64,000 bases of DNA, taken from positions 27,764,456-27,828,455 of the forward strand of contig NC_053141.1 in assembly GCF_016808335.1 (NCBI RefSeq), given 5' to 3'. The position numbers were made by a program, and so were the translations under genes. This document shows, in pieces, positions 22,829 through 34,965 of the stretch. The stretch comes from Panicum virgatum. Its lineage: Eukaryota > Streptophyta > Magnoliopsida > Poales > Poaceae. Positions within the stretch are counted from its first letter, which is position 1. Each line of letters begins with the position of its first letter. Under the pieces are notes generated by a model. That model saw nothing but the letters and a program-made list of their open reading frames with translations. It made no database searches and was not told the DNA's origin.

Positions 22829-24226
22829 AAAACTCTCACAAACAAGTCCCTGGTACACTGTTTTAGCCATATCATTCATGTTTCAACTCCATTTTCATCA
22901 ATTCCTGCACTCACGTGATCCTTGTAACATGTGCAATAGCTTTATCACCTTGTTATCCTATGTGAGCACACTTTGCTATGTCTTGCGAGTCTTTTCTGTT
23001 AGCCTTTCACGTCTATAGTTAGTCGCGACTAGATCTTTGCAACCTTGTTTCTACTGTAGTTTCCACGTCCTAGCTCTGTTTTTCGTGTTTCTTGCACCCT
23101 TGTAACCGTAGCAACGAGCCCTATCTTTTAGTACGCTCTTTTAAAGCCTTTTCTTTGTTTTGGTGTATTGTTCTTAGTTGTAATTCTTGTTTGTTTATAT
23201 GTTTGCTCGTTGATTGCTTTGAGTAGAAGGATCGTTGTTCGAAGATTGAAGAACCAAGGATTCCAAGTGAGCAAAAGCTAAAGAGCAGTAAGAGTAGCAT
23301 TTCGTTGGAGAAAGGCAAGTGACCCTAACCATACTTCTATCTATGCTTATTTACAAGAGTATTTATGATTTAATTGGAACATGGAGAACCACCCAAAAAA
23401 CCGTAGAACCACAATACTACATGGCTCTGGTCTTGGCTGATTAACTAGAAACTCTAGCTTGTGACAGCCTTACCGAAAGGGCAAGAGGGGATGCATCGAT
23501 GGGGTATAGCTCGGTCCTCTTGGGGCAATTGGTATTGTTTAATGGTCCTTTGGCAAGGTACCATCTCATTAGGATAGTGTTATGATCACTTTGACTTGAA
23601 ACCTTAGCGGATTGTCATAGGTTAGGGAATCTTTATAAAGGCCTCGTAGCATCCCTATGCAATCACACCTCGGAAGTGTGATATTGTGCCTAGCTAGCAC
23701 ATGCGTGGTTGGGTTTAAAGTTCTTCGGGACTTTTACGCGAATTGTGGTGAAAGTGTACAACCTCTGCAGAGTGTAAAACTGGTATATCAGCCGTACTCA
23801 CGGTCATGAGCGGCTTGGACCCTCACATGATTAATAAACTTAAAGATGGATTTAAATCATATTCTAGTTATTTCTTGTGGCCTTGCTGAGTACCAACCAT
23901 AAGTGTACTCACCCTTGCTTTCTGCTGCTCAGAAGAAAAAGTTGCTGTGAAGTCTTTTGAAGATGTTGCTGAGTTCTAGGCGTACGCTACCCCCAGTTGA
24001 TTGCCTGTGAAGTTTGAAGCCTTCGTTTCCAGGATAAGCTGTATAACTCTGATAGTCTTATAATTATTTTATTTTCTCTTTTTCGTGATACTGTTACTGA
24101 TTATTCACTTATAATGTCTCTATATGTATGAAACTTGATCCTGGTATACATATAGTTATGCATTCAGTTTTGTCCTTAAAACCGGGTGTGATGCATTCAG
24201 TTTTGTCCTTAAAACCGGGTGTGACA
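22829..24226 (+). repeat. Tekay-like gypsy LTR, 3' part (split)
   Basis: Continuation of 11092-12147. The last 500 bp resemble the reverse complement of the Tekay-type LTR start at 3668 (CTCTGCAGAGTGTAAAACTGGTAT block, TTGATCCTGG block, ending AACCGGGTGTGACA). A perfect 33-bp direct repeat (24158-24190 and 24191-24223) duplicates the LTR tip. Immediately after 24226 a Tat-type RT gene resumes mid-codon series, so this LTR is the right end of an insertion in that gene. Confidence 0.78.
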
Positions 24227-24227
24227 A

Positions 24228-25120
24228 TTTGGTGTGTCGGCTGGTCAGTTCCTTGGGTTTATGGTTCATGAAAGAGGAATTGAAATTAGTCAGAAGACCA
24301 TCACAGCCATTAACAAAGTTGTGGCTCCAGAGACAAAAGTTGAACTTCAATCATTGATCGGCAAGTTCAATTTTATTCGGAGATTTATTGCTAATTTATT
24401 CGATAAAATTCAGCCGTTCAGTTCTTTGTTGAAGTTAAAGGCCGATCAGAAATTTGTATGGGGAGAAGCACAACAAAAGGCATTGGATGAAATCAAACAG
24501 TATCTAACATCGCCTCCTATATTGGTGCCACCACAAAAGCACAAGCCGTTTAAATTATGTTTGTCGGCTGATGAGCATGCTATCGAATCGGCCCTTATTC
24601 AAGAGTTCGAGGGAAAAGAACGTGTGATATATTTTGTCAGCAGAAGCCTCTTGGATGCTGAAACCAGGTATTCTCCTGTTGAAAGATTATGTCTTTGCTT
24701 ATACTTTTCTTCTACCAAACTTAGGCATTATTTGTTATCAGCCGAGTGTGTTGTGGTGAGCAAAGATGATGTGGTTAAATACATGCTCTTGCTGCCGATT
24801 TTGAATGGGAGAATTCGAAAATGGATTTTGGCCTTGTCAGAATTTGATTTGAGGTATGAATCGGCTAAAGCGGTTAAGGGACAAGTCATGGCCGATTTTG
24901 TTGTTCAGCATTGTGGACCAGAATTGGGAGTTGTTGATCTAGTTCCATGGATATTATTCTTTGATGGTTCATTGTGTGGAGCTGGGTCTGGTATTGGCAT
25001 TGTTTTGGTGTCGCCTCGGGGGCAACATTTGAATTGTCTTTTCTGATAGAAGCAACAGCTACTAACAATCTGGCTGAGTATCAAGCTTTGCTCAAAGGAA
25101 TTCGGCTATTACAAGAAATT
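24228..25120 (+). pseudogene. pol: Tat pol: RT C-terminus, RNase H, start of second RNase H
   Basis: The segment opens at FGVSAGQFLGFMVHERGIEI, the thumb-side end of gypsy reverse transcriptase. RNase H follows, recognisable by KPFKLCLSADEHAIESALIQE and VIYFVSRSLLDAETRYSP. The first part of the second RNase H is PWILFFDGSLCGAGSGIGI with its active-site aspartate. One G is missing from a G-run near 25018-25023, and the frame shifts there. The other frame carries FLIEATATNNLAEYQALLKG up to the insertion point at 25120. The protein continues at 39824 with no loss once the AAATT duplication is discounted. Confidence 0.9.
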
Positions 25121-28100
25121 TGTGGCGGAACCACCCAAAACTACTGGGCCCGGGTGCACTGATCTTTGTTGCTAAGCAACTCTGACCCAAATTGGCACTC
25201 ACCGGTAGTTCCTCGAGTGAAGCCTCGATACAAGCCACGCTCTTCCAGGATCAGCAGACAACACTCACACGAAGGTGAGCCCAGAGATTACAACACAGAA
25301 CATTTCATACATCTAAGAGTGATTGCAGCGGAAAAGAAATTTATTACAAACCATGATCAGAGTAGCGAAAGTACTACAGAGTTTCTTCTACTCAAATTAT
25401 TCAAGTCTCATTGTTCAGCGGAAGCAGTAAAAGATAACTAACGAAATAACATGACGCATCGATAAAGCCCGTACGAAAGCGTCACTCAGCGGGAGGGTGG
25501 TCAGCACCAGCTGAAGGACCATCCCACTCAAAAGACCAGCCCGGAGGCAAGGTACACGGCCAAGCAAGACTTACAAACAGATCTTCGAAGTTAGTACCTG
25601 AAAAACAGTGCCACAAGCAAGGCTGAGTATACTAATACTCAGCAAGACTGACCCGTCACCGGATATAACATAGTCCGATAACTAGACATGCAAGGCTTTT
25701 TGGTTGGTGGGGTTTGTTTTGCCAAAAACGCCACTAAATGTTGATCCTTATTTTCAGATTTTATTTAGCCATCTTCTAGTTAGATTAACCATTCTAAGTT
25801 TGCATCCAACTCTACACAAACATGGTAGAGCAATCATTTAATCAACCAGCAGTATTATCATCATTATGTTCCACTTGTTACTCTATGTGACCGAAAACAT
25901 TAAGCAGTCTCATGCCATGAGAGGCGGACGATTCTGAATTGGATTTCAACCTGGCCAGGGGAACCTAGACCACACGTATGGGAACCAAGTCACCCACACA
26001 ACATTTCCCCTTTCTTTCCAGTCCGTGGATCCGGAACACCCTCCCCGACTACAGAGCCCGACGTCTCTGCACCCGTACGTCCGGACAAAAAAATAAAACC
26101 TACTTCTACCAAGAGGGTGCGAGATCGTTCCACTCGCTGGTCCAATCAGGTACTTCAGCTTACCGATTACCATATTTCTCGGCATGTGGCTAGTACTTTC
26201 AAACGCTTAACGAAATGAGCCACACACCGCGACCTTAGCCATTTTGCCTACACCAGCGGGGTATCACAACTACACAACCCCGCCCGTTGTCCTTATATTT
26301 CAGCAGGAATTAAAGTCAGTAAAATTCCTATTTGCTCGCGAGAGGCAGGAAACCTCTCGACTTTTACCGTACCTAGTTAGCGGGGCAACTAGTCGAGAAA
26401 AAGATCCGGATAACAAGCATAGGTACCTAGGGATCATGCATCTAAAGTTTTCGATCAACTCCTAGAAAACGTAAATGCACAATAAAAAAAATATTACAAC
26501 ATATACAAAATAGTAAGATGAATATAATGCGTAAAATAATGGATTATGCACCGGGGCTTGCCTTCTTGGGCACTGTTCAAAAGTAGCCTTTTGCTCTTCC
26601 GAACATTGGTTCGGGTCTTGATTCAAGTCAGTATAATTAAGAGAGACACTCTCCGGAGTGGTAGTATTCGCGGGCACCAACTCGTAATCACCGTCGAGTA
26701 GATTTACCGTTTCTATATGTATGCAGAAATGATATTGTTACAACATGATATGACATATTTCTTTCCTTCACTATAAAGTTGTAGTACAGTATAGCATGTG
26801 TTTGTTGTGGTGGTCTTAGTCAACTTTATTTTCTGGGCAATCGTTTATAGAGTAGTTCTTAATTTCACTTTACTTCATAAAAGAGTTGTGTGGTTTGGTT
26901 TTCATTCTTATCATTAAAACATAGCAGACTTTCACTATTTCATAGCAACCAATTTACTCATGAGCTAGTGATGAAAAACTAAAGTAACTCAGATCAGGTA
27001 CTTTAGCATCTATGGTATAGTTTTCAGCATCTAACCATAAAGTAATTAACCATAACAAAGCATGTAAGTAGATTATTCTAGTTGCTTCACCTTTTTGCAC
27101 AGCAAGTTTTACATGGGTTCTGGTGCTACAAATTTTATGGGAGAATCTACCAAGCATCTACTCAGTTCTGTAATTTTTCCAGATTTTATTCACTTATACA
27201 GCTGAGGTAATAAAAAGAACAAAAACAACAAGCTATTAACTAAGATTAATTCTCCAGAGAGTTATGCTAGGGATATGATTCTCAAATTTTTACCAGAGCC
27301 TATTCATGAGCTATACATACTCCAGAAAAATTATCGAGCTTTATAACCACCAGATAATTTAGTTATGCATTTAACTTAACATGATTTAGCATAAATTTCT
27401 CAAGGTGCATTTAACTAGTACTGCATATGAAATTTTTATTACAGATAGAACATACTCTAAACAAGATCATGTCCAAAAATCAAGATCAGTTATGGTGTAG
27501 ATTACTCAGAACAAAAATAGTAAATCTAGCCCTAAGATGCTAAGCATGATTATTCACCAAAGAAAAACTCAGTAACTGCACCTCAAAATTTTTAGACAAG
27601 AACACAGAGCTAAAAAGAGACTTCAGAAATAAATATAGATTTTTCTCAGCATAAGGACTATATATGAAGAATTAAGTTGATTAAACAAGCATAAATCATG
27701 GTATATATCAAATGAACTCAAATAAATCTGAAATTTAGGTATTAACAGAGATTCAGTTTCACATTCATGCAGTAAAAATTCCAGAGCAAGTTCATGTGCA
27801 TATGTTCCAGTATTAATTCGAGAATGTCAATAACAGATTAGAGAATCTTGATTGTTCCAATATGATAACTGTTTTGGTTGGGTGTCATATTTTTACTGTG
27901 ATCTTAATATTCCATTATTGATAACATATCCAAAAATCAAGGTAATTTGCTGAGTAGAACTTCATGAACATGCATAAGGTGATTTTCTTATTCTTTTTCT
28001 CAGATTAAAATAAAAGCAAAATATGAACATGTGAATGTAACAAAAGTTGTAGTTCTTGTTCTAAGGATTCCAGAACATTTTAGTTTGCATTTTTCTGATT

Positions 28101-29991
28101 TTTATACGATTTTCTAGGCATTTTTGAAGTTTGCTGTTTTTGAGTTCATTTGCAACTTTTCATTTGGACCCCTGGAACTTTTGTTTCTTCTCCAGGGAGG
28201 TCCCTGGCGGAACTGCACAGAACAGAGGGGCAGCGGCGCTGGGATTTCCGGCGAGGAGAGTCGCCGGCAGCGAGGGGAAAGTGGGGGAAAATGGAGAGGG
28301 GCTCGGGAGCTACCTTTGGGTGGCCGTGGCTCATCGGGAGAGGGTCGGAGGAGGCGGGTCCGCGGAGAGGGCCGGCCGGCGGTGGGTCTGCTCGCCGGCG
28401 TCCATGCTCCGGTGAGGGAATGAGGGAAAGGATGGGTCGGAGAGCTTCAGGAGGGCGATGGGGTTCCATTTCAGGGGTTGGTTCGGGGCGTCGATGGCCG
28501 GAGAAGGGGGCTCCGCGGCGAGCCGAGCTCGGCAGCCATGGCAATGGTGGCTGGGGCGCTTTAGGCGCGCGAAGGGGGCCGGCCTGGGCTTTTATAGGCG
28601 CATGGGTGTCACTGGGGGCCGGTTTCCTTCGCCTGGGACGCAATGCGGGGCTGGGGGAGTGCAGAACCGGGGCAGCTCGGACTGGCGGCAGTGGTGGCCG
28701 GCCATGGCGTCGTGGCAACACAGGAAGGGTGGGGGCGCGTGGCGACCTCCGCGAGCGACAGGGGAGCTTGGTTTCGGCAATACAGGGGGCGCTCGAGGGT
28801 GGTTTGGGTCGGGCTGCGACGCGTGGGCGGCCAGGTGGCGGCGCCGGCGTACGGCTCCGGCCGTAGGCACGGTTCAGGGAAGCGAGAGGTTGAAGAAACG
28901 GTCAGGGGCAGTCTCGTAAATAAACTGAAGTTCCAAAAGAAGTTCTGTAATTTCAAAATTTCTCCATCTTCTTGGCTCCAAATGAAAAAGTGTTGAATAC
29001 CACTTTTGCTCAGTTTTTCGAGATCTACAACTTTCGTGTTATGCACTTTTTCATTAGAGCAATGGTTTGAGAGTTATTTAATTATTTTCAAAAACTACCA
29101 TTTAAAGTACTTATCATTTCATGTGAATTTTGGCACTTTTACTCCTAGGCTTCAACTAGGTTTTTGTTTAACATGACATGGTGAATATGTCTATTTATTT
29201 TCATATGCATGTTTGCATTGGTTTGAAAGTTATTTTTAACTTCCTTATTACTAGAAATTGAACTCTTGTTTATTTGATTTGTTTAAATCTTGAATTTGCC
29301 AAAAAATCTTTGTAAATTAAACTATGTGTCACAAGAATATGAGTGTGTCTTTATTCTACCTCTTTGTGACCAGTTGAGCATGAAAGTTCAAGAATATTAA
29401 AGGAACAAGTTTTATATCCACACATACTCTTATACAAGGATGCATTAGTGTTTTGTATAAATCTTTGTTATCATGAGCCAAAGGAATGTTTATGGTCCCT
29501 TGTTCAAAATTTCAGTTTGTTCACAACTCCAATTTGTCATTTAAGGAAGAACTAAATATTTTCTTACTAGACCTCCGAAGTAAGTATGTTTTATTTCTTC
29601 TTTTCCTTAAAGAAATTTCAAGATTTCAAACTACTTGTGCGTTGAATATTTGTGGCCTCATTTTATTATTTTGTTTGAACTAGTAGATCTTCACAAATCA
29701 AAGAATGGTTCCATTAATCATTTCATGTGATGGTTTTCCAGTTTGAATTTGATTTGCAGAGAAAGTTTATAGATCATTATGAAAGGTGTGTTTGATTACC
29801 TTATTACCACACATGTCAAGTTAAGTTTAAAAGTATACCAAATATTGTTTTTCAAGCATTGCACTCAAACATTTACACACAAGTTTGCAAAAACTAGATA
29901 TAGGATTCTTATTTAAGTTTTCTTAGCTCATTTGTGTGTGAAGTTATGTTAATTGCCTGGCTTTGGTTAAACTGACACCAGAGGTGTCACA
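25121..29991 (-). repeat. LARD-like LTR, left (3' LTR)
   Basis: Starts TGTGGCGGAACCACCC and ends GGTGTCACA. A GC-rich block lies at 28190-28910; open frames there show no family features. A minus-strand TATA box lies at 28590-28596. Differences from the right LTR are few: point changes and small indels, the largest being about 20-25 bp near 28370-28390 that is absent from the right copy. Confidence 0.92.
28590..28596 (-). promoter_or_regulatory. TATA box of LARD-like LTR
   Basis: The minus strand reads TATAAAAGCCC in a GC-rich context. The same motif in the right LTR is at 38417-38423. This would place U3 at about 1.4 kb and R plus U5 at about 3.4 kb. Confidence 0.6.
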
Positions 29992-30030
29992 GCCTACCCC
30001 CCTTAAAAAGAATCTCGTCCCGAGATTCAG
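29992..30030 (-). promoter_or_regulatory. Polypurine tract and pol C-terminal relic (LARD-like)
   Basis: The minus strand has TTTTTAAGGGGGGTAGGCT before the LTR. Next to it is the 19-base palindrome GAATCTCGTCCCGAGATTC (30010-30028) also seen at 7378-7396. Confidence 0.8.
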
Positions 30031-30228
30031 ATGAATAAACTAAGGGTGGCAAGTGTGTGTATCTTTGGTTGGTGAAACCAGAAGGTAGACATTATTACCG
30101 GCTTCGAGTTGCAAAGATTTTCTTCTTTTTATCCAAATAACTCATTTGGCTAGAGTGGGTAGCTTTAAGATTTTCTTGTATTATCTTTGGTTGTTATTCT
30201 GCCTAATGATCAAGTCTAGTCCAAATAT

Positions 30229-30417
30229 TTAGTGGTCTTTGGTTTGTGACAAACTCAGTGGAGTTCGACACCTTTGACCATACAAGGCTTCAAATAGTGC
30301 CATTTTCAAGCTTGCTTGATAGCTGGGTGAGAACTCTGCTAAAAACGGGCATTTGCCTTCATGGTTGTCATAATGAATGATGTAAGATCTTAACATGTCT
30401 TTTAAGATTCGGTCCAC
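30229..30417 (-). pseudogene. Chromovirus integrase relic
   Basis: A 62-residue frame with the C-terminal integrase pattern of Tekay/Del chromoviruses: ILKDMLRSYIIHY, then CPFLAEFSPSYQASLKMALFEALYGQRCRTPL. The ASLKMALFEALYG block is highly typical. Flanking sequence (30431-31030) reads like integrase and RT debris with no usable frame. Confidence 0.75.
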
Positions 30418-31037
30418 TTTTCAGTTTGGCCGTCGGTTCGAGGATGATAAGCTGAACTTAGGATCAGTTTGGTGACAGGAGAAGATTGCAAGGGATTTCC
30501 CAAAAAGCGTGCTAGGAGTTGAGCGTCACTATTGGAATTAATTCTATGTGGTGTGATATGCAGACCATAATGTAATCAAGATGAATACCGGCTCACTTCT
30601 TGGTAGTATGAATAGTGTGTAATTGAAGAAAAGGTGTTGGTTGTCGATAATGATCCAAATGGAATCAGGCCTTGGAGAGGTGCTTGGCAAACCAATCATG
30701 AAATCCATAATCGGCAAAAATTGGAGTGTAATGGATATTTATGAGTGGTCTCGTTATAGCATTATGATATATATTTAGCGAGAAATTTTGCCTAGGGTCT
30801 TGATATATTTTGTTAATACCCAAGTGACTGGAAAGCTTTGGAAGCGGTGACCTATCAAGAATTGGTTTTCAAAGATCACGATTCAGTTGATCCACTATGG
30901 AGATTCAAACCATACAACTCTATCCTTGTTGCAGTAGGCTTCTCCACTCTTTAAGAGAGCTTGTACTTGATGATTCTTTTGCAAAACAGATTCTGGGTAG
31001 TTGATAGAATTGATCATAACTGAGGAATTCAAGGTCG

Positions 31038-31480
31038 AAAAATTCTCAAATTTTTACTGGAGGTGCCTAAGATAATTTTGATCATTTCCTCTAGTCAACT
31101 CCAACTCCAAAACAGAGCTTAAAATAGTCAAATCCTTATGTGTTTGCAGGAAGGTTGACCCAGATTTCGGATTGAACAGAGGGCTAGTATTTTGACTGTA
31201 AGTACCAAACCACTTGAAATAAAATTCTCAAAATTTTTCAGTAGCTTCTAGACTCAGTTATCTACAACCTTCATGTTGAATGTTTTCTCAGTAAAAGTGT
31301 TTAAGTGGGTCGAAAAATTCATGTGGCCAGACTGCTACAAGTTGATAGAATTATAGGGGTTTACCAAAAGACTGAATTTTGAGGGTTATAATTCTCCAAA
31401 AAAAATTCAAAATTTTACAGAAGTAAGGATATTTTTTTACTACATTTTGTTCCACAGGCTCAACTTATTTTGAGGTAGTT
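31038..31480 (-). repeat. Diverged ~180-bp tandem repeats, first cluster
   Basis: The marker phrase AAAATTCTCAAATTTTTAC or a close variant recurs at 31038, 31221 and 31401 (steps of 183 and 180 bp). Between markers are related phrases such as GAACAGAGGGCTAG and TACAACCTTCATGTTGAA. No protein is encoded. Confidence 0.6.
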
Positions 31481-31885
31481 GATCAGGTCTAAAAATTTGG
31501 GTTTCTCTTCTGTACCTGCTGGTCCACTTATATCTGACAGCTTTCTAGTATGGAGATCTTATTCTTCAGCAGCAGCAAACTTTTCTCAAGATATTCTTGT
31601 GCAAGGTGGATTTTATTCGATTGAGTTGGTACTTGATTTGAGAGAGATGCACCATTATTCAAAGTCGTGACGTATTGTGGAAATACCAACATATCATTTT
31701 TTTTGTATTGTGGCAATGCAGATATGTGGTTAAATTAGTTAAAGCACCCATGGCAGATAAGTTTGTGTCGATGTAATATACGGATACAACGACCCTTACT
31801 CCTAAGAAATATGCACACGGATTGGTGCATTTGTCCTGAGGTAAGCTAGTGGATGTGCGGTTCATGGTGTGATGGTACACATGGT

Positions 31886-32771
31886 TTATGCACATAATGT
31901 GGTACACACAAGTGTGCTGAGTATGTGCGTGGGCATGCGTTGCACATGTTGCAATGCAGTGTACTGACCAAGAAAGTTATGTAAGTTCTTTATATTTCTG
32001 TTGACCTTCATGAATTTCTTCAAGAGTGGTGAAATTGATCCTTCCTTGTTCGACCTGATCAGCCTGTTTCTTGCGCTCATCCCGCAATCTTTTGTGCATG
32101 CTTTTATTTGTTTGGCTAGAACCTTGGTCCTGATTTTGCTGTGTGGCTTGAGGACATCTTCGAGCGAAGTGGGTAGGACTTCTACAGATGAAACAACGGT
32201 TCGTCTCACTCGGACCACTGTGCTATTTGCATTGTAAGGATGTCATCACTGGCATATCTACTGAACCATTTTCGGGTATAGTGCACCTAGCTGGGTTCAT
32301 GGTTTCATGGACAGGCGAGCGAGTTCTTGCTCTTAGGATTGTGTTAGCAGCAATAGCATTGCGGGTTTGTCTTTTACCACGGGGAACGAATTTTGTGCAT
32401 GTAATTTCCCATCCAGTCAAGTCCATATTGCTTGAGCCATGCTTGGGGGCCAGACACTTTACTTTGTCATCCTTAAGTTTCATCGGAAGTTGTGATGGTG
32501 GCATTAGGGAGTCCGAGTGAACATCCTTTATTTCTTGTGTGTCTTCATGGAGCTCTTGATAGTCTGCAACTGGAGTTTGGTGGACCTTGTGCCTATCTAG
32601 TTGAAAGTGTTGTTGCTGCAGAAAATGAGAAATCGCTTGCTGTCCCTGAACAAGTTGTCGAAGCAACTCATTTTGGGTGGCAAGTAATTCCTCAAGGCTG
32701 GGTAGTGGTGGCCGCGATCCGCTACCACTGGCACCAAAATTATCTAGAGTACTATGGGTTGCTCTCACCAT
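31886..32771 (-). pseudogene. gag: Chromovirus gag relic
   Basis: The minus-strand frame from 32771 starts MVRATHSTLDNFGASGSGS and carries PPLPSLEELLATQNELLRQLVQGQ. This is the conserved N-terminal motif of Tekay/Del gag, with an adjacent glutamine-rich helix. After 32223 the frame shifts into 32218-31886, which is only weakly gag-like. Most of the capsid and the zinc knuckle are missing. In the minus direction it lies after the primer site and one repeat cluster, as expected for gag. Confidence 0.7.
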
Positions 32772-32931
32772 CTGAAATATATGAGTTCAAGCATCAGCGA
32801 TATGATTCATATAGCTTCCAAGAGGCAATGAACAAGTGTGCAACAAAATATAACACAACAAATGCTGTGTAACCAGTTTGTGCAGCATTAGTCGTTACAA
32901 AGAAATTCGTAACTTTCTTTTGGTTCATCAA

Positions 32932-34110
32932 AACTTTTTGAAATTTTGACAGCAACTAGATAATTTCACGTGCTACATCTTTGGTAGTCAACTCAGAGGC
33001 TAATTCTAAGAGTAAGATGGTCGAAAAATTCCATTACTACACCTCTGGTTTTCTGAACAGAGTCTCGGTATTTTGGCCATAAGTCTTACTATATACATCT
33101 AATGAAGTTGAAATTTTGTAGGCATGTAGCTTAGGATGTTTGGAGCAACTTTTGTATTCAACCCCAAGGCTAATACAATGGTTAAGATGGTTGAAATATT
33201 CAGTCTTTGCTTCTCTGTTCTGGCTGTTTTTCAGCAGGTCGGCAATAGTGTTTCGCCTATAGCTCGGAGTATACTAGCTTCATGGATTTGAAAATTTGTG
33301 AGAACCTAGATCGTGAAATTTGTGACCACTTGGTTATTCAACTCACATCCAAGAAAAGTCATCTACAAGGGTGAAAATTTCAGCAATATCCCGTAGGATA
33401 TAATGAGAGTTCAATTGTACCGGAAGCAAGTTTAGTTTTTTTCATCACTCTAAATTGAGGGGTCAAAAATTTTTGAAATTTTTTTTAGGGCATGTATTAA
33501 GTAATTGTGCACAATTTTTTTTTTTTAGTCAAGGCTAGGTCTAGATCAACCCTATGATGGTCTTTTTCTTAAAAGTCTTCCTTACTGTATGTCCAGAAAA
33601 TTCAGCGAACAGAGAGCTAGTGTTTTCTTCACCAAGGACAATATACTTGGTCAAAAATTCTTAAAATTTTACAGAAGATGCCCAAGGTAGTGAGGAACAT
33701 TTCATCTAGTCAACACTAAGGCCAGTTCAGATCGTAACAAGGTTTAATGCTCAAGGTTTTGAAGTGATGTCAAACCAGAAAACAGATTGTCCAGAGAGTG
33801 AGTAAATTGACCATATCTCCCAAACCACTGGACAAAGATAATTAAAAATTTTACAGTGAGTTCTTTATTAAGTTACCTACAACTTTTGTGTTGAACGATT
33901 TTTTAGATGAGCAAATTAAGATCGTCGAAAAATTCACTTTAGACAGATTGCTCTAATTTGACAGATTTGCAGAAGGTTATTATAAATTTAAAAACACTAA
34001 GGTGGGAGGCTTAAAAAATTCTCAAATTTTTACAGAAGATTTGAATTTTATAGCTATATTTCATCTTACAGACCAAACTTGAATTGAGGTTATCTTCATC
34101 ATTTAAAGAT
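32932..34110 (-). repeat. Diverged ~180-bp tandem repeats, second cluster
   Basis: The same marker phrase recurs at about 32932, 33108, 33288, 33465, 33653, 33837 and 34014, giving steps of 176-188 bp over seven copies. The copies are strongly diverged, so the array is old or was diverse when captured. Confidence 0.65.
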
Positions 34111-34951
34111 TCAACGAAACCAGAATTCCAGATTTCACAAATTACCTAGACGATCCTTAAGGATGGATTTTTTTAATTTTTTTATTGCGATTTCATTTAA
34201 ACATTTCTTTGCTGAAGATTTAGGAATGGATGCAGATCCTAATCGTCCTCACCAAGGAAAAGAATTGCCAAGTAACCTTGGTCTTACGCAAATGACTTTG
34301 GTGGCATACATATTACGTCTCTCACTATGTAGCTACTCGATATAGCTAGATAACCTAAAATTCGATTTCGAGTTAGCGTACCTGCAGAAAATTGACAGTA
34401 TATAAATGAACCTTTCGTGCCAGCACTCACGAAAGCGTTCCCATTCATTACCGATCACTATAGAACCGGCATCCATACAATTACCGCCGTATGGACAACG
34501 TTAAGCATACGTTATCGAAACAACGTATTGACTGAGTACCGTCTTTGACGGGGAATTGAATTCCAATTTCGAACCATTACTCCCCATATAATCAACCGAA
34601 GTTGGTATATGGGCAGCAGCTCAAGTAGGCCACTGCTTGAGCTCCAGTGTTCGGCTCGCATCACCGACGGGAAGGTCAGACTCCCTCAGCTGACTGAGTA
34701 AGCATACCTCCGCGGCGACGTGTAGTTGCAGAATTTAAATTACAGAATTTAAATACTGAAAAGTAATGTGCTGGAAGTTAGCCATACAAAATAAGCCACC
34801 TGATTATACCCATAAGATCCCCTAGGGCTTTACGTCCTAGACTTGTCCTTGGAGATCCTAAACTCTTTCAAAAACTTTAGTAGTTTTGAAGTCAAGTTTT
34901 AATTTGTTGTTTTGAAAACCGAGGTTGTCATCTCTGGTAGGCTGTCTGCGA
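34111..34951 (-). other. Leader of LARD-like element, no gene seen
   Basis: Between the repeat cluster and the primer site I see no open frame with family features and no repeat. Confidence 0.5.
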
Positions 34952-34963
34952 GCTCTGATGCCA
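34952..34963 (-). promoter_or_regulatory. Primer binding site (LARD-like)
   Basis: The minus strand reads TGGCATCAGAGC, the initiator-methionine type with one change, 2 nt from the LTR. Confidence 0.88.
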
Positions 34964-34965
34964 GC

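Noticed and set aside
34163..34345. 60-residue plus-strand frame in the LARD-like leader
   Set aside because: Short, no family resemblance, opposite to the element's direction.
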